A program made the position numbers and the translations under genes. This document shows, piece by piece, positions 26,301 through 64,000 of a DNA stretch of 64,000 bases. This DNA is from Syngnathus acus. Taxonomy: Eukaryota > Chordata > Actinopteri > Syngnathiformes > Syngnathidae. Location: the NCBI RefSeq assembly GCF_901709675.1, contig NC_051096.1, positions 7,655,001 through 7,719,000 of the forward strand. The letters are read 5' to 3'. Positions within the stretch are counted from its first letter, which is position 1; every line of letters begins with the position of its first letter. The notes beneath the pieces were generated by a model. It was not told where the DNA came from. It saw nothing but the letters and a program-made list of their open reading frames with translations, and ran no database searches.

Positions 26301-27985
26301 TTTATTCTCAAACAGGGAATAATTTGAGTGTCCGGCAAGGGGGTGGGGGCTCCTTCCAATCAATCTTATTGCAGTCATTGGGAAAAGCTTGTGGCGGTGA
26401 TAAAATACCATTTGAAAGTGGGATAAGTGGGTGTAGAAGGTGGGATCCCCAAAAATGTTTGTTTTTTGGTAGGCACTGTATCAGATTCATTGTGAAAACT
26501 CAACAACTAAAACCACGATGACACAACAACACACACAACAACAATCACTCCAAACTGTCGAGATGAGTGTGGAAGAACAGAACTGCCAACAAAATGTCCT
26601 CCTGGCAGCATCTTAAAGTAAAATAAATAAATTAAATGCTGACTTTGGCACTCATTAAAGAAAAGACCACAAATGAACATGTTGACTGGCCAATTTGGGA
26701 GGGGGGGACTGTTGGTTGCAACCTCGGAATAAACCTGCCAAATTTATTTTTGATGGGAAACAACCACAAGTGAACAAAGAAAACCAGGCTGAAATAATAA
26801 GGCTTGTGTTTCTTGAAATGCACAGTTGGAAAAAAACCAGTCCACTGGGCATCCAATTGTTTACCATAAAGTTCCAAGTTGAGGTCTCAAGTCCTACTAC
26901 AAACACATCAAATTTCAGCACAATCAAACAAGTCAGACAGACGACTGAGTTCAGAAGTGTGATATCTCAGAGGACACTGAAATCAAGTGAAAAGGGCTCA
27001 TCTCATTTCAATCGTCACAAAAAGCCATGAAAGTGTGCGACTTCACATTCCATGAAGGAAAATAAGGGGAGAAAGAAAAACAGAATAGGTAGTCGGCCGG
27101 ATATTTAAACCAGACGTGGCAATCTGCTGCATTATCCGTCTTGTCTTCGCCCCCGTGGCAAATATATAGCACAAAAATATAGGTGGTGACCACTCCCGAA
27201 TATATATTTATATATATATATTCGCAATAGATTTACAGATCAGAAGATTCTGCAGTAGTAAGTAACAAATAAAGAAGGAAGCACTCGCGGAGTGCAGGAT
27301 CACAGCGGAACCGCGCCGGCGGCCCACATTGACAGGGCGGGGCGCCAAGGCCCGCTTGGGGTTCAGTTCCAACGGCGCTCTCCGCCTAGACTCATCACGT
27401 CAAAGTTCTCCGAGGCAGACAGGAAGCGTTTCCTGTCCGATGTGCTTTAAGTGCTCGAGCCGGAATATGTCTCTCTCTCTCAGTCTTTTTTGTCAGTCCG
27501 CCTCACATCGGAGTCTATTTGGAATCGGGCTCCCATTGTGAAAACAGCTCCCACTGAGTTTCAGGTTTGCTCTGATTAGCTACGAGGGGATTTGAAGATC
27601 TTAACCGCCCCTGCTGCTCTCTAGACGATTCGCTTAATCGACTTGCAGTTCAGTTCGGGGTTGTCTGCGTCTCCTCGGCCTTTCCGTCCACCGCAATGAG
27701 AAAGTGCTTTAAGCATTCCGTGAGTCAGCCTTCCTTCCTCCTGCTCTCATCTGCTCCACTGGGGCCCGGGCTCCCTTTTTGACTTTAATCCGCCATTCAC
27801 TCAGGATTAAGGGCGCCGTCTCCAGGGCTGCCCTCATCCCTTCTTTTGCTCATGAGTTTTTTTTTTTTTTTTTTTCGCTTCCCCCTGTGTAATAAGAAAC
27901 TTTTGCTACTCTCCGCAATGCGAGATTCCAGACGGAGCGACCGAGACCTGTGGGAATACTGGAAAGCGTTTTCCGTTCCAGCTCC
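26301..27985 (-). other. csmd3: Probable 3' UTR of the csmd3-like gene
   Basis: The region follows the stop codon of the minus-strand gene. Candidate AATAAA signals on that strand lie at 26743-26748 (about 1.2 kb after the stop) and 26301-26306 (about 1.7 kb). GT-rich DNA follows the second. A T19 run at 27857-27875 becomes A19 in the transcript and could misprime oligo-dT cDNA. The true end cannot be fixed without transcript data. Confidence 0.5.

Positions 27986-64000
<36,015 letters not shown>

Noticed and set aside
1-27000. tRNA, rRNA, CRISPR array or prokaryotic operon
   Set aside because: No cloverleaf with intact A and B boxes, no rRNA-like block and no repeat-spacer array was seen. 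The sequence is clearly vertebrate.

Overview
The window looks like a compact teleost (probably percomorph) genome. It holds one recognisable protein-coding gene on the minus strand, preceded on the plus-strand coordinate axis by about 26 kb of gene-free sequence. The fish assignment rests on three things: short introns (62 bp to about 2.1 kb) in a gene that is very large in mammals, fish-type LINE tail relics, and abundant CpG. The species cannot be named from this sequence.

Bases 27,986-64,000 carry the C-terminal part of a CUB and sushi multiple domains gene, best matched to csmd3. I could resolve 54 coding exons (numbered e1-e54 in transcript order, so e1 is at the right edge). Reading phases join at every junction. 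The exons total 7,891 nt; without one inserted base this is 7,890 nt, i.e. 2,629 residues plus a stop. From the N-terminal side they encode nine CUB domains (the first cut by the window edge), eight of them followed by a single sushi (CCP) domain, and the last followed by fifteen tandem sushi domains. A juxtamembrane region, one transmembrane helix and a short tail with an NPxY motif and a C-terminal PDZ ligand complete the protein. The upstream exons (signal peptide and the first CUB/sushi units) lie outside the window.

Bases about 26,301-27,985 are the probable 3' UTR. Bases 1 to about 26,300 contain no gene I can support. They hold a CpG-rich patch with a G-quadruplex motif (about 15.3-15.7 kb), short clusters of homeodomain/POU-type sites that could be enhancers, simple repeats, and transposon relics.

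Points most worth checking: a one-base frameshift in exon e38; two introns that appear to use GC donors; a decayed copy of the 3' end of exon e22 retaining a splice donor and synonymous differences; an exon whose donor lies in a GT microsatellite; and a 6-nt tandem acceptor. No undescribed biological system beyond this gene was found. Family comparisons are from memory; no search was run.
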